From HK1 sp965215295 (lineage in GTDB: Bacteria; Pseudomonadota; Gammaproteobacteria; HK1), in contig OZ244045.1 of assembly GCA_965215295.1 (NCBI GenBank), forward strand, positions 558,001 to 622,000: 64,000 bases of DNA, given 5' to 3'. The notes beneath the pieces are model-generated. The model was not told the origin of the DNA and made no database searches. It saw nothing but the letters and a program-made list of their open reading frames with translations. This document shows positions 34,388-43,062 of this stretch, in pieces. The first letter of the stretch is position 1, and each line of letters starts with the position of its first letter. A program made the translations under genes and the position numbers.

Positions 34388-35017
34388 ATGGAGCCGGCTC
34401 TCGACATCAGGTCCGACACGGACGCTGGAGCCGCCCCGCCAACCGGTGCGGACGGCGATGCAGTGCGGGCCAATACCTACGGCCTGCTCGGCGCGTTGCT
34501 CGCCAATCCCCCCCCCCAGGAGGTGTTCGATTTGCTCGCGGGCATCGATCCGCCCTCCGCCGACGGGCTGGGGACGGCTTGGCGCGAGCTCGGGGATGCG
34601 GCGGAACGCGCGGACGTCGAAGCCGTCGACGACGAGTACCACGACCTCTTCGTCGGCGTCGGACGCGGCGAACTCATCCCGTACGGGTCGTGGTACCGGA
34701 CGGGATTCGTGATGGACAAACCGCTCGCGACGCTTCGGTCGGACCTCGCCGCGCTCGGCTACGAGCGGTGCGACGAGGTGAGGGAGCCGGAGGACCACGC
34801 CGCCGCGCTGCTCGAGACGATGGCGCTCATCGTCGCCTCTCCGGAACACGGGATCGACGTGCAGCGACGCTTCTTCGATCGCCACGTCGCGACCTGGATG
34901 CGCACTTTCTTCGCGGATCTGCAGACCGCCGGCTCGGCGCGCTTCTACCGGGCGGTGGGGCGGTTCGGCGATCGGTTCATGGCCTTTGAAACGCAGTACC
35001 TTTCGATTGTCGTTTGA
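34388..35017 (+). CDS. TorD/DmsD-family chaperone
   Basis: 209 helical residues of the cytoplasmic chaperone family that binds Tat signal peptides of molybdoenzymes and holds them for cofactor insertion. Recognisable blocks: RANTYGLLGALLANPPPQEVFDLL, EYHDLFVGVGRGELIPYGSWYRTGF, LATLRSDLAALGYE and EDHAAALLETMALI. It lies just upstream of the Tat-signal formate dehydrogenase subunit, its likely client. A lower-GC stretch at 34236-34300, with TATATT at about 34281, may hold a promoter in the 208-base gap before the gene. Confidence 0.88.
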   Translation: MEPALDIRSDTDAGAAPPTGADGDAVRANTYGLLGALLANPPPQEVFDLLAGIDPPSADGLGTAWRELGDAAERADVEAVDDEYHDLFVGVGRGELIPYGSWYRTGFVMDKPLATLRSDLAALGYERCDEVREPEDHAAALLETMALIVASPEHGIDVQRRFFDRHVATWMRTFFADLQTAGSARFYRAVGRFGDRFMAFETQYLSIVV

Positions 35018-35078
35018 ACCCGGGCAGCCGCCGGCGGACATGACGGCGGCAGTAGATTACGAAGAGGAGACAGGCATC

Positions 35079-35288
35079 ATGAAGACGACGAGCTCGAATC
35101 CGCACGGCAGGCGCGAGTTCCTGAAGAGAGCCGCGGTGACCGGCGGTACCGTCACCGTGGCGGCGGCGGCAGGTGTTGCCGCCGCCGGCGAGCCGGCCGC
35201 CGCGCCCGCCCCGCAGACGGTGCCGGAGTCCAGGGGCTACCGCGTGACCGCTCACATCGACCGGTACTATCGGCTCGCCCGATTCTGA
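35079..35288 (+). CDS. small Tat-signal protein of the formate dehydrogenase region
   Basis: 69 residues, mostly a twin-arginine signal: GRREFLKRAAVTGG followed by an Ala/Val/Gly hydrophobic core and an Ala-rich cleavage region, then a short tail ending GYRVTAHIDRYYRLARF. This matches the small Tat-target protein found before fdhA in many clusters (TIGR02811 type). AAGAGGAG lies 9 bases before the ATG. Its role is not known. Confidence 0.85.
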   Translation: MKTTSSNPHGRREFLKRAAVTGGTVTVAAAAGVAAAGEPAAAPAPQTVPESRGYRVTAHIDRYYRLARF

Positions 35289-35311
35289 CCGCACACCAGG
35301 GAGGAACCACA

Positions 35312-38248
35312 ATGAAGCTCATCCGAAAGAACTGTCGGGCCGAAGGTTCCGTCCGGGTCGCGGCGCCTCGCGATGCGATCGGACGGCGGACCTTCCTCCG
35401 GCGTTCCGGCCTCACCATGGGAGGCGCGGCCGTCGCCACGATGCTGCCGCCGACCATGATGCGCAAGGCCCGCGCGGCGACCGGTCCACGCGAAGGCGTG
35501 GCCACCGAGATGCGGCGCAGCATCTGCACCCACTGCTCGGTCGGCTGCGGCGTGATCGCCGAGGTGCAGAACGGCGTGTGGACGGGGCAGGAGCCCGACT
35601 TCGACTCCCCGCTGAACCTCGGCGCGCACTGCGCGAAGGGTGCGGCGGTGCGCGAGCACGGGATCGGCACCCGCCGCCTCAAGTACCCGATGAAGCTGAC
35701 CGGCGGCAAGTGGAAGCGCATGTCGTGGGACGCCGCCATCGACGAGATCGGCGACGCCATGCTGCGCATCCGGGAGGAGTCGGGGCCCGACTCGGTGTAC
35801 TGGCTCGGCTCCGCCAAGCACAGCAACGAGCAGTCCTACCTCATCCGCAAGTTCGCGGCGTACTGGGGCACGAACAACATCGACCACCAGGCCCGCATCT
35901 GCCATTCGACGACGGTCGCGGGAGTTGCCAACACGTGGGGCTACGGCGCCATGACCAACTCCTACAACGACATGCACAACTGCAAGGCGATGATCTTCGT
36001 CGGGTCGAACCCCGCCGAGGCCCATCCCGTCGCGATGCAGCACATCCTTCGCGCGCGGGAGAACGGTGCGAAGATGGTCGTCTGCGACCCGCGTTTCACC
36101 CGCACCGCCGCACACGCGGACCTGCACGTGCAGCTTCGCCCCGGCTCCGACGTGGGGCTGATGTGGGGCATGCTCTGGCACATCTTCGAGAACGGCTGGG
36201 AGGACAAGGAGTACATCCGCCAGCGCGTCTACGGGATGGACGAGATCCGCGAGGAAGTGAGGAAGTGGACGCCGGAGGAGACCCTGCGGGTCACCGGAGT
36301 CCCGGCCGAGACGGTGAAGGCGGCGGCGCGGATGATGGCCGAGAACCGGCCCGGCACCATCGTGTGGTGCATGGGCGGGACGCAGCACACCATCGGCAAC
36401 AACAACACCCGCGCGTACTGCGTGCTGCAGCTCGCGCTCGGCAACATCGGCAAGTCCGGCGGTGGCGCGAACATCTTCCGGGGCCACGACAACGTGCAGG
36501 GCGCGACGGACCTCGGCGTCCTCTCGCACACCCTTCCGGGCTACTACGGGCTGAAGCCGGGCTCCTGGGCGCACTGGGCGCGTGTCTGGGACACGGACCT
36601 CGAGTGGCTCAAGGGCCGCTTCGATCCCACCCCGGTCATGGGCGACGGCGGCAAGGAAATCCTGCCCATGAACTACAAGGGCATCCCCGTGTCGCGCTGG
36701 ATCGACGGCGTGAACGAGGACCGGAACAACATCGGCCAGCGTGACAACGTGCGGGCGATGGTGCTCTGGGGCCACGCGGTCAACAGCCAGACCCGCGGGA
36801 TCGAGATGAAGAAGGCCATGGAGAAGCTCGATCTCATGGTCATCGTCGATCCGTATCCGACCCATGCGGCGGTCATGAACGACCGCAAGGAAGGGACGTA
36901 CCTCCTTCCCGCGTCGACCCAGTTCGAGACCTACGGCTCGGTCACCGCGTCGAACCGCTCCATCCAGTGGCGCGACCAGGTCGTCGATCCGGTGTGGGAG
37001 TCGCTTCCGGACCACGTCATCATGGCGAAGTTCGCGCGCAAGCTCGGCTTCGCGGACGAGCTGTTCAGGAACATCAAGGTCAATGCGCAGACCGACGAGC
37101 CGGACGTCGAGGACATCACCCGTGAGATCAACAAGGGGATGTGGACGATCGGCTACACCGGGCAGAGCCCCGAGCGTCTGAAGCTGCACGCCGAGCACCG
37201 CAAGACCTTCGACACCACCACCCTCCGGGCCGAGGGCGGACCCGCCGACGGCGACTTCTACGGGATGCCGTGGCCCTCGTGGGGGAACCCGGACACCGAG
37301 TTCACCTACGTCGACACCAGGGGCGAGACGGTCACCAAGAAGGGCCACCCGGGCACGCCGGTCCTCTACAACCCGAGCATGGCGGTCGGCGACGGCGGGC
37401 TCACCTTCCGCGCGCGCTTCGGCGTCGAGCGCAACGGCGTGAACCTGCTCGCCGAGGGCGTCCACAGCGTGAGCTCGGACCTTGCGGACGGCTACCCCGA
37501 GTTCAACGACAAGATGCTCAAGCAGCTCGGGTGGTGGGACGACCTCACCGCCGACGAGAAGGCGGCGGCCGAGGGGAAGAACTGGAAGACCGACCTCTCG
37601 GGCGGCATCCAGCGCGTCGCCATCAACCACGGGTGCGCGCCGTTCGGCAACGCCAAGGCCCGCGCCGTGGTCTGGACGTTCCCGGATCCGGTGCCCATCC
37701 ATCGCGAGCCCCTGTTCTCGCCGGATCGGGAGCTGGTGGAGAAGTACCCGACCTACGAGGATCGCAAGCGCTTCTACCGGCTGCCGACGCGCTATGCCTC
37801 GTACCAGGCCACCGACCACTCGAAGGACTTCCCGCTCATCTTCTCGAGCGGGCGTCTCGTCGAGTACGAAGGCGGCGGCGAGGAGCAGCGCTCCACGGCG
37901 TGGCTCGCGGAGCTGCAGCAGGACATGTTCGTCGAGATCAACCCCAAGGACGCGAACGACCGCGGTCTCAAGGACGGCCAGATGGTGTGGATCGAGACCC
38001 CCACCGACGGCACGGCGACCATCAAGGCGAAGGCCATGGTGACGCGCCGGGTCGCCCCCGGGGTGATCTGGACGCCGTTCCACTTCGGCGGCTTCTTCCA
38101 GGGCGAGGACCTCCTGGCGAAGTACCCCGAGGGGGCCGCTCCGTACGTCCGCGGCGATGCCTGCAACACCGCGATGACCTATGGCTACGACTCGGTGACG
38201 CAGATGCAGGAGACGAAAGTCACCCTGTGTCAGATCCGCGCCGTCTGA
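35312..38248 (+). CDS. fdhA: formate dehydrogenase catalytic (alpha) subunit, cysteine type
   Basis: 978 residues. Twin-arginine signal GRRTFLRRSG at 24-33, so exported folded to the periplasm. A [4Fe-4S] cluster is bound by Cys72, Cys75, Cys79 and Cys107. The active site is ARICHSTT, with Cys197 (TGC) in place of selenocysteine and the adjacent His198. MGD-binding segments such as FVGSNPAEAHP, GTNNIDHQAR and the C-terminal molydopterin-dinucleotide domain (about 830-960, IFSSGRLVEYEGGG...DACN) are all present. Oxidises formate to CO2 and passes electrons to FdhB. AGGAG lies upstream. Followed after 16 bases by fdhB. Confidence 0.95.
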   Translation: MKLIRKNCRAEGSVRVAAPRDAIGRRTFLRRSGLTMGGAAVATMLPPTMMRKARAATGPREGVATEMRRSICTHCSVGCGVIAEVQNGVWTGQEPDFDSPLNLGAHCAKGAAVREHGIGTRRLKYPMKLTGGKWKRMSWDAAIDEIGDAMLRIREESGPDSVYWLGSAKHSNEQSYLIRKFAAYWGTNNIDHQARICHSTTVAGVANTWGYGAMTNSYNDMHNCKAMIFVGSNPAEAHPVAMQHILRARENGAKMVVCDPRFTRTAAHADLHVQLRPGSDVGLMWGMLWHIFENGWEDKEYIRQRVYGMDEIREEVRKWTPEETLRVTGVPAETVKAAARMMAENRPGTIVWCMGGTQHTIGNNNTRAYCVLQLALGNIGKSGGGANIFRGHDNVQGATDLGVLSHTLPGYYGLKPGSWAHWARVWDTDLEWLKGRFDPTPVMGDGGKEILPMNYKGIPVSRWIDGVNEDRNNIGQRDNVRAMVLWGHAVNSQTRGIEMKKAMEKLDLMVIVDPYPTHAAVMNDRKEGTYLLPASTQFETYGSVTASNRSIQWRDQVVDPVWESLPDHVIMAKFARKLGFADELFRNIKVNAQTDEPDVEDITREINKGMWTIGYTGQSPERLKLHAEHRKTFDTTTLRAEGGPADGDFYGMPWPSWGNPDTEFTYVDTRGETVTKKGHPGTPVLYNPSMAVGDGGLTFRARFGVERNGVNLLAEGVHSVSSDLADGYPEFNDKMLKQLGWWDDLTADEKAAAEGKNWKTDLSGGIQRVAINHGCAPFGNAKARAVVWTFPDPVPIHREPLFSPDRELVEKYPTYEDRKRFYRLPTRYASYQATDHSKDFPLIFSSGRLVEYEGGGEEQRSTAWLAELQQDMFVEINPKDANDRGLKDGQMVWIETPTDGTATIKAKAMVTRRVAPGVIWTPFHFGGFFQGEDLLAKYPEGAAPYVRGDACNTAMTYGYDSVTQMQETKVTLCQIRAV

Positions 38249-38264
38249 TTGGAGGAGAACCACG

Positions 38265-38855
38265 ATGGCTCGAATGAAATTTCTGTGTGACGCCGAGCGC
38301 TGCATCGAGTGCAACGGCTGCGTCGTCGCGTGCAAGAACGAGCACGAGGTGCCTTGGGGCGTGAATCGGCGCCGGGTGGTCGTGCTCGACGACGGCGTGC
38401 CGGGCGAAAAGTCGATCTCGGTGGCGTGCATGCACTGCACCGACGCACCCTGCGCCGCGGTCTGTCCGGTGGACTGCTTCTACACCACCGACGACGGCAT
38501 CGTCCTGCACGACAAGGACCTGTGCATCGGATGCGGCTATTGCTTCTATGCGTGTCCGTTCGGGGCGCCGCAGTATCCGCAGAAGGAGGCGTTCGGCGTG
38601 CGCGGCAAGATGGACAAGTGCACGTTCTGCGCCGGGGGCCCGACGGCGGACAACTCCGAGGCGGAGTACGAGAAGTACGGCCGCAACCGGATCGCGGAAG
38701 GCAAGCTTCCGCTGTGTGCGGAGTTCTGCTCGACGAAGGCGTTGCTCGCGGGGGATGGCGACCTGGTGGCCGACATCTACCGTGAACGGCTGACCCGGCG
38801 TGGCGGACGGCCGCAGCAGTGGGGCTGGAGCACCGCCTACGTCGAGAAGGGCTGA
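38265..38855 (+). CDS. fdhB: formate dehydrogenase iron-sulfur (beta) subunit
   Basis: 196 residues with four 4Fe-4S binding motifs: CIECNGCVVACKNEH, CMHCTDAPCAAVCPVDC, CIGCGYCFYACPFGA and a split site CTFCAGG...CAEFCSTKAL. This is the fdh3B type, without the transmembrane anchor helix of E. coli FdnH. It carries electrons from FdhA to the membrane cytochrome b. Preceded by GGAGGAG. No own signal; probably exported together with FdhA. Confidence 0.94.
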   Translation: MARMKFLCDAERCIECNGCVVACKNEHEVPWGVNRRRVVVLDDGVPGEKSISVACMHCTDAPCAAVCPVDCFYTTDDGIVLHDKDLCIGCGYCFYACPFGAPQYPQKEAFGVRGKMDKCTFCAGGPTADNSEAEYEKYGRNRIAEGKLPLCAEFCSTKALLAGDGDLVADIYRERLTRRGGRPQQWGWSTAYVEKG

Positions 38856-38947
38856 CGGAGACCGGTCGTGTCCCGGTGCGCGGCCGCCCGTCCGGCGCCG
38901 CGCACCGGGGTTCTGCCCGCATCACGACAACACGCCGAGGAGGATCC

Positions 38948-39148
38948 ATGGCCATCAAGAGCGCGACCCTCGCCGCGGCCGCGGCGGTGCTGGCGGCAGG
39001 GCTTGCCGGGTGTTGGGACTCCACGGAAGTCACCGTGCACAACCCCGGAGAGTACAAAGGAGAGGCGGACCCCCTGCTCGCGCAGTCCGCGTCCACGAGG
39101 ACCGAGACGCTGACGAAGCGGTTCCGGTTCGTGCAGGTCGATCGCTGA
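38948..39148 (+). CDS. small lipoprotein in the formate dehydrogenase cluster
   Basis: 66 residues. N-terminal Ala/Leu-rich signal ends in a lipobox LAGC with Cys22, so an envelope lipoprotein. The remainder has EYKGEADPLL, resembling the Y-x-G-K-x-D motif of small lipoproteins between fdhB and fdhC in related clusters, as I recall. GGAGGA sits 5 bases upstream of the ATG. Role unknown; perhaps assembly or anchoring of the enzyme. Confidence 0.75.
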   Translation: MAIKSATLAAAAAVLAAGLAGCWDSTEVTVHNPGEYKGEADPLLAQSASTRTETLTKRFRFVQVDR

Positions 39149-39179
39149 GCGGCCCCAATCCTTCGGAGGAGCACCGGTC

Positions 39180-40328
39180 ATGACTCGAAACAGAAACCTG
39201 ACCCCCGAGAGGCGCCGCCGCTACTGGCGCATCACCCTTGCGAGTGTCGTCCTGATGGTCGTCGGGGCCATGGCGCTGCCCCTTGCCGGCTATCTCTATG
39301 TCGGGCTTTCCGATGCGTACGCACAAGGCGGTGCGGCGGAGGATTCGAACCCGCGCGCGAACTACTGGCGCGCGGTGCGCGAGGGACGCGCGGGCTCGGG
39401 TGACGACGGCGTCAACTACAGCTCCGTCACCGGCCGGCCGATGCCCGGCAGCGATGCGGTGTGGCTGAATCGGGAGGCGGAAAACCTCATCAACGGGAGC
39501 GGGCAGAACTGGCGCCAGATCCGCAACCGGGTGATCGCGGTGTACGGCGGCTGGATCCTGTTCGGACTCGTCGTCGTCATGCTCCACTTCTATGCAATCC
39601 GGGGCAGGGTCGATGTCGAGGACGGCATGTCCGGCGTGAAGGTCTTGCGCTGGACGGCGTGGGAACGGTTCGTGCACTGGGTGACCGCGGCGTCCTTCCT
39701 CGTCCTTGCGGTGACCGGCTTGAGCCTGCTCTTCGGGAGGTCGGTCCTGATCCCGTTGATGGGCCCCGAAGGGTTCTCCGTCTGGGCCGCCTTCGCGATG
39801 GGCTTGCATGAATTCGTCGGGCCCTGGATCTTCACCCCCGGCGTGGCGCTGATGATCGCGATGTGGATAGTCAACAACCTGCCCGAGAAGGGCGATCTGG
39901 AATGGTGGCTCAAGGGCGGCGGCATCATCGGGAAGAGCCATCCGAGCAGCGGACGGCTCAACTCGGGCGAGAAGCTCTGGTTCTGGTTCATCGCGACTTT
40001 CGGGGTGGCCTGCATCGTCACCGGCGTCATTCTCGCGTTCCCCGTCGAGTGGGCGCAGACCCGGAACACGATGCAGGTTTCCAACGTCGTTCACGGGGTG
40101 TCCGCGCTGCTGTGGATCGCGTTCTGGATGGGCCACGCATACATCGGCACCATCGGCTCCGAGGGGTCGCTGGAGGCGATGACCACCGGCTACGTCGACG
40201 TCAACTGGGCGAAGCAGCACCACGACCGCTGGTACGACGAGATCGCCGACACCGCCGAGCACGTGACGGAGAAGCCCGCCGGCGGCGCGCCGGCGGAGCC
40301 GGGGGCGGGAGCGGCCGCCAGCGCCTGA
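39180..40328 (+). CDS. fdhC: formate dehydrogenase cytochrome b (gamma) subunit
   Basis: 382 residues. A membrane segment at 20-45 is followed by a periplasmic region and then four more hydrophobic spans (about 122-140, 165-190, 215-235, 262-285, with another near 300-320). Histidines for two b-type hemes lie in FVHWVTAASFL, MGLHEFVG and VVHGVSALLWIAFWMGHAYIG. Transfers electrons from FdhB to quinone and anchors the complex. Last gene of the cluster; a strong intrinsic terminator is 49 bases after its stop. The C-terminal tail is low-complexity Ala/Pro/Gly. Confidence 0.93.
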   Translation: MTRNRNLTPERRRRYWRITLASVVLMVVGAMALPLAGYLYVGLSDAYAQGGAAEDSNPRANYWRAVREGRAGSGDDGVNYSSVTGRPMPGSDAVWLNREAENLINGSGQNWRQIRNRVIAVYGGWILFGLVVVMLHFYAIRGRVDVEDGMSGVKVLRWTAWERFVHWVTAASFLVLAVTGLSLLFGRSVLIPLMGPEGFSVWAAFAMGLHEFVGPWIFTPGVALMIAMWIVNNLPEKGDLEWWLKGGGIIGKSHPSSGRLNSGEKLWFWFIATFGVACIVTGVILAFPVEWAQTRNTMQVSNVVHGVSALLWIAFWMGHAYIGTIGSEGSLEAMTTGYVDVNWAKQHHDRWYDEIADTAEHVTEKPAGGAPAEPGAGAAASA

Positions 40329-40376
40329 TCTTCCCGTGACCCGGCCGGCCACCGCCTGCCGGCGCAGATGTTCCGA

Positions 40377-40406
40377 CGCCCCGTCTCGTTCGAGACGGGG
40401 CGTTTC
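40377..40406 (+). terminator. intrinsic terminator of the fdh cluster
   Basis: CGCCCCGTCTC (40377-40387) pairs perfectly with GAGACGGGGCG (40392-40402) over a GTTC loop, followed by TTTCCCT. Confidence 0.8.
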
Positions 40407-40654
40407 CCTGTCGAGGGGGAGGGGGTGCCTCCCGTCGACCGGAGGCGGAGCAGCTTCCCGACCGGAGCCGTACCGGAGATCGATGTGGCGCATCGAGAAG
40501 CCCGGTGTCGTGCCGCGGAGTCGATCCACGGGACGGACGAAGGAGCCGCCGCCTCCCGGTCCGCTTCGACGGTATCCGGTGCATCCCGAAATGACCCGCC
40601 GAGGTCGCGCCGCTTCCGCCCGTTCCCCGCTTCATTCCGGAGAGGATTCCCGTC
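40407..40654. other. gap upstream of the nucleoside transporter
   Basis: No gene, RNA or repeat recognised. A GGAGAGG motif near its end is the transporter ribosome-binding site. Confidence 0.4.
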
Positions 40655-41908
40655 ATGTTGCAGGCACAGAGTGCGCTGGGCCTCGTCGCGCTGTTGTTCC
40701 TGGCCTGGGCTCTGAGCGAGGAACGCCGTCCCTCGGCCTGGCGGATCGCCGTCACGGGCGCCGTACTGCAGCTCGGGCTGGCGGTCCTGATGCTGTACCT
40801 GCCCGGGCTTGCCGAAGTGATCGCGGCGGCGAACCGGATCGTCGCCGCGCTCGATGCCGCGACCGAGGCCGGCACGAGCCTGGTGTTCGGCTATCTGGGC
40901 GGCGGGCCGTTGCCTTTCGAGGAGGGCTTTCCGGGCGCGAGCTTCGTCTTTGCCTTCCGGGCCCTGCCCATCATCCTGGTGGTCAGCGCGCTGGCGGCGC
41001 TCCTTACCTACTGGCGCATCCTGCCGTTCGTCGTCAGAGTCTTCGGCCGGCTTCTGGAGCGCAGCTTTCGCATCGGCGGGCCGGTCGGACTGGCAAGCGC
41101 GGCCAATGTCCTCCTCGGGATGATCGAGGCGCCGTTGCTGGTGCGCCCCTACCTCTCCCACCTGTCCCGTTCGGAGCTCTTCGTATTGATGACCACCGGC
41201 ATGGCGACCATCGCCGGCACCGTCTACGTTCTCTATTCGCTGATCCTGGCGCCGGTGCTGCCGGACGCCGCCTCTCAGCTCCTGATCGCCTCGGTCATCA
41301 GCGCGCCGGCGGCGGTCACCGTCGCCCTGTTGATGGTGCCGCGACAGGGTCCCCCGATCGAGGGCCGGCTGGTGCTCCCCCGCGAAAGCGCCGGCGCCAT
41401 GGACGCCGTCGTGCGCGGCGTCGAACGAGGGGTGACGATGCTGATCGCGATCGTCGCCATGCTGATCGTGTTCGTGGCGCTGGTCCACCTCGCCAATACC
41501 GTGCTCGGGACGCTTCCCGACCTCGGGGAAGCGCCGATCACCCTGCAACGGATCCTCTCCTGGCCCCTGACTCCGGTCGCCTGGCTGCTCGGCGTGCCGT
41601 GGGAAGAGTGCCGCGCGGCGGCGCACCTGCTGGCGACGAAGGTCGTGCTCAACGAGCTCGTGGCCTATCTCGACCTCGCGAAGCTGCCGGAGGAAGCGCT
41701 CTCCGCGCGCAGCCGGCTCATTCTCGTCTATGCCCTGTGCGGGTTCGCCAACCTCGGCGGCCTCGGGATCATGATCGGCGGCGTGTCCGCCCTTCTCCCC
41801 GAGCGCCGGGCCGAGATCGCGGCGCTCGGTCCCAAGAGCCTTTTCGCCGGATTCCTGGCCACCTGCCTGACCGGCACGGTCATCGGCATCCTGACCCCGG
41901 CGCCCTGA
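40655..41908 (+). CDS. NupC/CNT-family nucleoside transporter
   Basis: 417 residues, about nine to ten hydrophobic helices. Concentrative nucleoside transporter signatures: GMIEAPLLVRPYL (substrate loop with the conserved Glu), SELFVLMTTGMATIAGTVYVLY, ASVISAPAAV, and VVLNELVAYLDL followed by YALCGFANLGGLGI. Such carriers use proton or sodium gradients to import nucleosides. GGAGAGG lies about 10 bases before the ATG. Monocistronic by position, between the fdh terminator and a repeat-bearing gap. Confidence 0.92.
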   Translation: MLQAQSALGLVALLFLAWALSEERRPSAWRIAVTGAVLQLGLAVLMLYLPGLAEVIAAANRIVAALDAATEAGTSLVFGYLGGGPLPFEEGFPGASFVFAFRALPIILVVSALAALLTYWRILPFVVRVFGRLLERSFRIGGPVGLASAANVLLGMIEAPLLVRPYLSHLSRSELFVLMTTGMATIAGTVYVLYSLILAPVLPDAASQLLIASVISAPAAVTVALLMVPRQGPPIEGRLVLPRESAGAMDAVVRGVERGVTMLIAIVAMLIVFVALVHLANTVLGTLPDLGEAPITLQRILSWPLTPVAWLLGVPWEECRAAAHLLATKVVLNELVAYLDLAKLPEEALSARSRLILVYALCGFANLGGLGIMIGGVSALLPERRAEIAALGPKSLFAGFLATCLTGTVIGILTPAP

Positions 41909-41947
41909 ACGGCGGGTCGATCCCGGTCGGCCCGCCCGGGTCCGCAG

Positions 41948-42097
41948 GCCGGACCCGCGCACGTGGCGGAGAAGCCGCAATAATGTCGTTCCGGCGTGTC
42001 CCGTTATCGCCGGACCCGCGCATGTGACGGAGAAGCGGTCGGGGACGGGAGCCTCAAGCGTCTCCGCGCGCCGGACCCGCGCATGGGGCGGAGAAGC
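41948..42097. repeat. three CRISPR-like 28-bp repeats with 33-bp spacers
   Basis: Repeats at 41948-41975, 42009-42036 and 42070-42097 share GCCGGACCCGCGCA then YGKGRCGGAGAAGC, separated by two different 33-base spacers; the period is exactly 61 both times. The centre CCGC...GCGG can form a short stem. Size and period resemble type I-E arrays, but repeats differ at three or four positions and no cas gene is in the window, so it may be a relic or another interspersed repeat. Confidence 0.5.
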
Positions 42098-42190
42098 CCG
42101 CCCGCGAGGGACCGGCGGAGCCGACGACCGCAGGCGCCCGGATTTCGTTCGGGCGACGGCGCCCGTTCGCCAAAACGTTGTACGATCCGG

Positions 42191-42221
42191 CGTCCCGGCT
42201 CGAACGAGCCGGGACGTTTTT
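42191..42221 (+). terminator. intrinsic terminator before the ankyrin gene
   Basis: CGTCCCGGCTCG (42191-42202) and its exact complement (42205-42216) enclose an AA loop and are followed by TTTTT. It would end a transcript crossing the CRISPR-like repeats. Confidence 0.85.
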
Positions 42222-42275
42222 CCCCCCGCCACACCGGGACGCCACGGCTCAGGTCCTGATCTCCGTTGCGTGAAC

Positions 42276-43034
42276 ATGAAGAGCACCACAACAGCGGCGA
42301 GCATGTCGTTTGCGGCTTTACTGGCGGCCGGCCCGCTGACGGTGGCGTCCGACGACGTGGACCTGGCGTTCGGCGCCGCCCTCGAGCGTCACGATGTCGC
42401 CGGCGCAGTCGAGTTGCTTCTGTCGGGCGCGGACCCGAACACCCGGCTCGGCCATGGCAAGACCGCACTTATGGCGGCGGCGAAGGCCGGCGCGGCGGGC
42501 CTCGCGAGCCGTCTCATCGATCGGGGGGCGGACGTCAACGCCCGCAACGACAACGGCGGGACCGCACTGATGTTCGCGGCGATCCCGGGCCAGGCGGAGA
42601 CGATTGCGCTGCTCATCGATCGGGGGGCGGACGTCAACGCGTCCGCGCATTTCAACTGGACCGCCCTGATGGTGGCGGCGTCGAAGGGGCATGGGGAGGG
42701 CGTGCGACTGCTGCTTGGGCATGGCGCCGATCCCAACGTCCAGGATACCTACGGCTGGACACCGCTGATGCGCGCGGTGTACGGGAACAAGCACGCCGCG
42801 GTGGCCGCCTTGCTCGCGGACGAGAGGGTGGATCTGGAAGTGCGGGACGAGCGCGGCGCCACCGCGCTCCATGTCGCGGTGGAACGCGGCCACGCGGCGC
42901 TCGTGGCGGACCTGCTCGCGCACGGCGCCGACCGCGGCTCGATCGACGATGCCGGCCGCAGCCTGCTGTACAAGGCGTCAGCCCGGGGCGAGGACGATAT
43001 CGCGTCGATGCTCGAGACACACGCCTCGCAATGA
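42276..43034 (+). CDS. secreted ankyrin-repeat protein
   Basis: 252 residues. An N-terminal signal peptide (about 1-25, hydrophobic FAALLAAGPLTVAS) is followed by six ankyrin repeats from residue 30 onward, with typical GKTALMAAAKAG, GGTALMFAAIPG, NWTALMVAASKG, GWTPLMRAVYGN, GATALHVAVERG and LLIDRGADVNA turns. Ankyrin repeats bind proteins; exported ankyrin proteins are common both in free-living bacteria and in symbionts, so a host role is not shown. ATG at 42276, or GTG at 42270. It is followed after 28 bases by the FadN-like gene, possibly co-transcribed. Confidence 0.88.
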   Translation: MKSTTTAASMSFAALLAAGPLTVASDDVDLAFGAALERHDVAGAVELLLSGADPNTRLGHGKTALMAAAKAGAAGLASRLIDRGADVNARNDNGGTALMFAAIPGQAETIALLIDRGADVNASAHFNWTALMVAASKGHGEGVRLLLGHGADPNVQDTYGWTPLMRAVYGNKHAAVAALLADERVDLEVRDERGATALHVAVERGHAALVADLLAHGADRGSIDDAGRSLLYKASARGEDDIASMLETHASQ

Positions 43035-43062
43035 CGAGCGGAGCTTCATGCAAGGACGCCCG

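Noticed and set aside
35900..35902. Selenocysteine at the formate dehydrogenase active site
   Set aside because: The codon is TGC (Cys197), not TGA.
35267..38440. 1057-codon open frame on the minus strand
   Set aside because: Antisense to fdhA, composition-driven, no recognisable domain.
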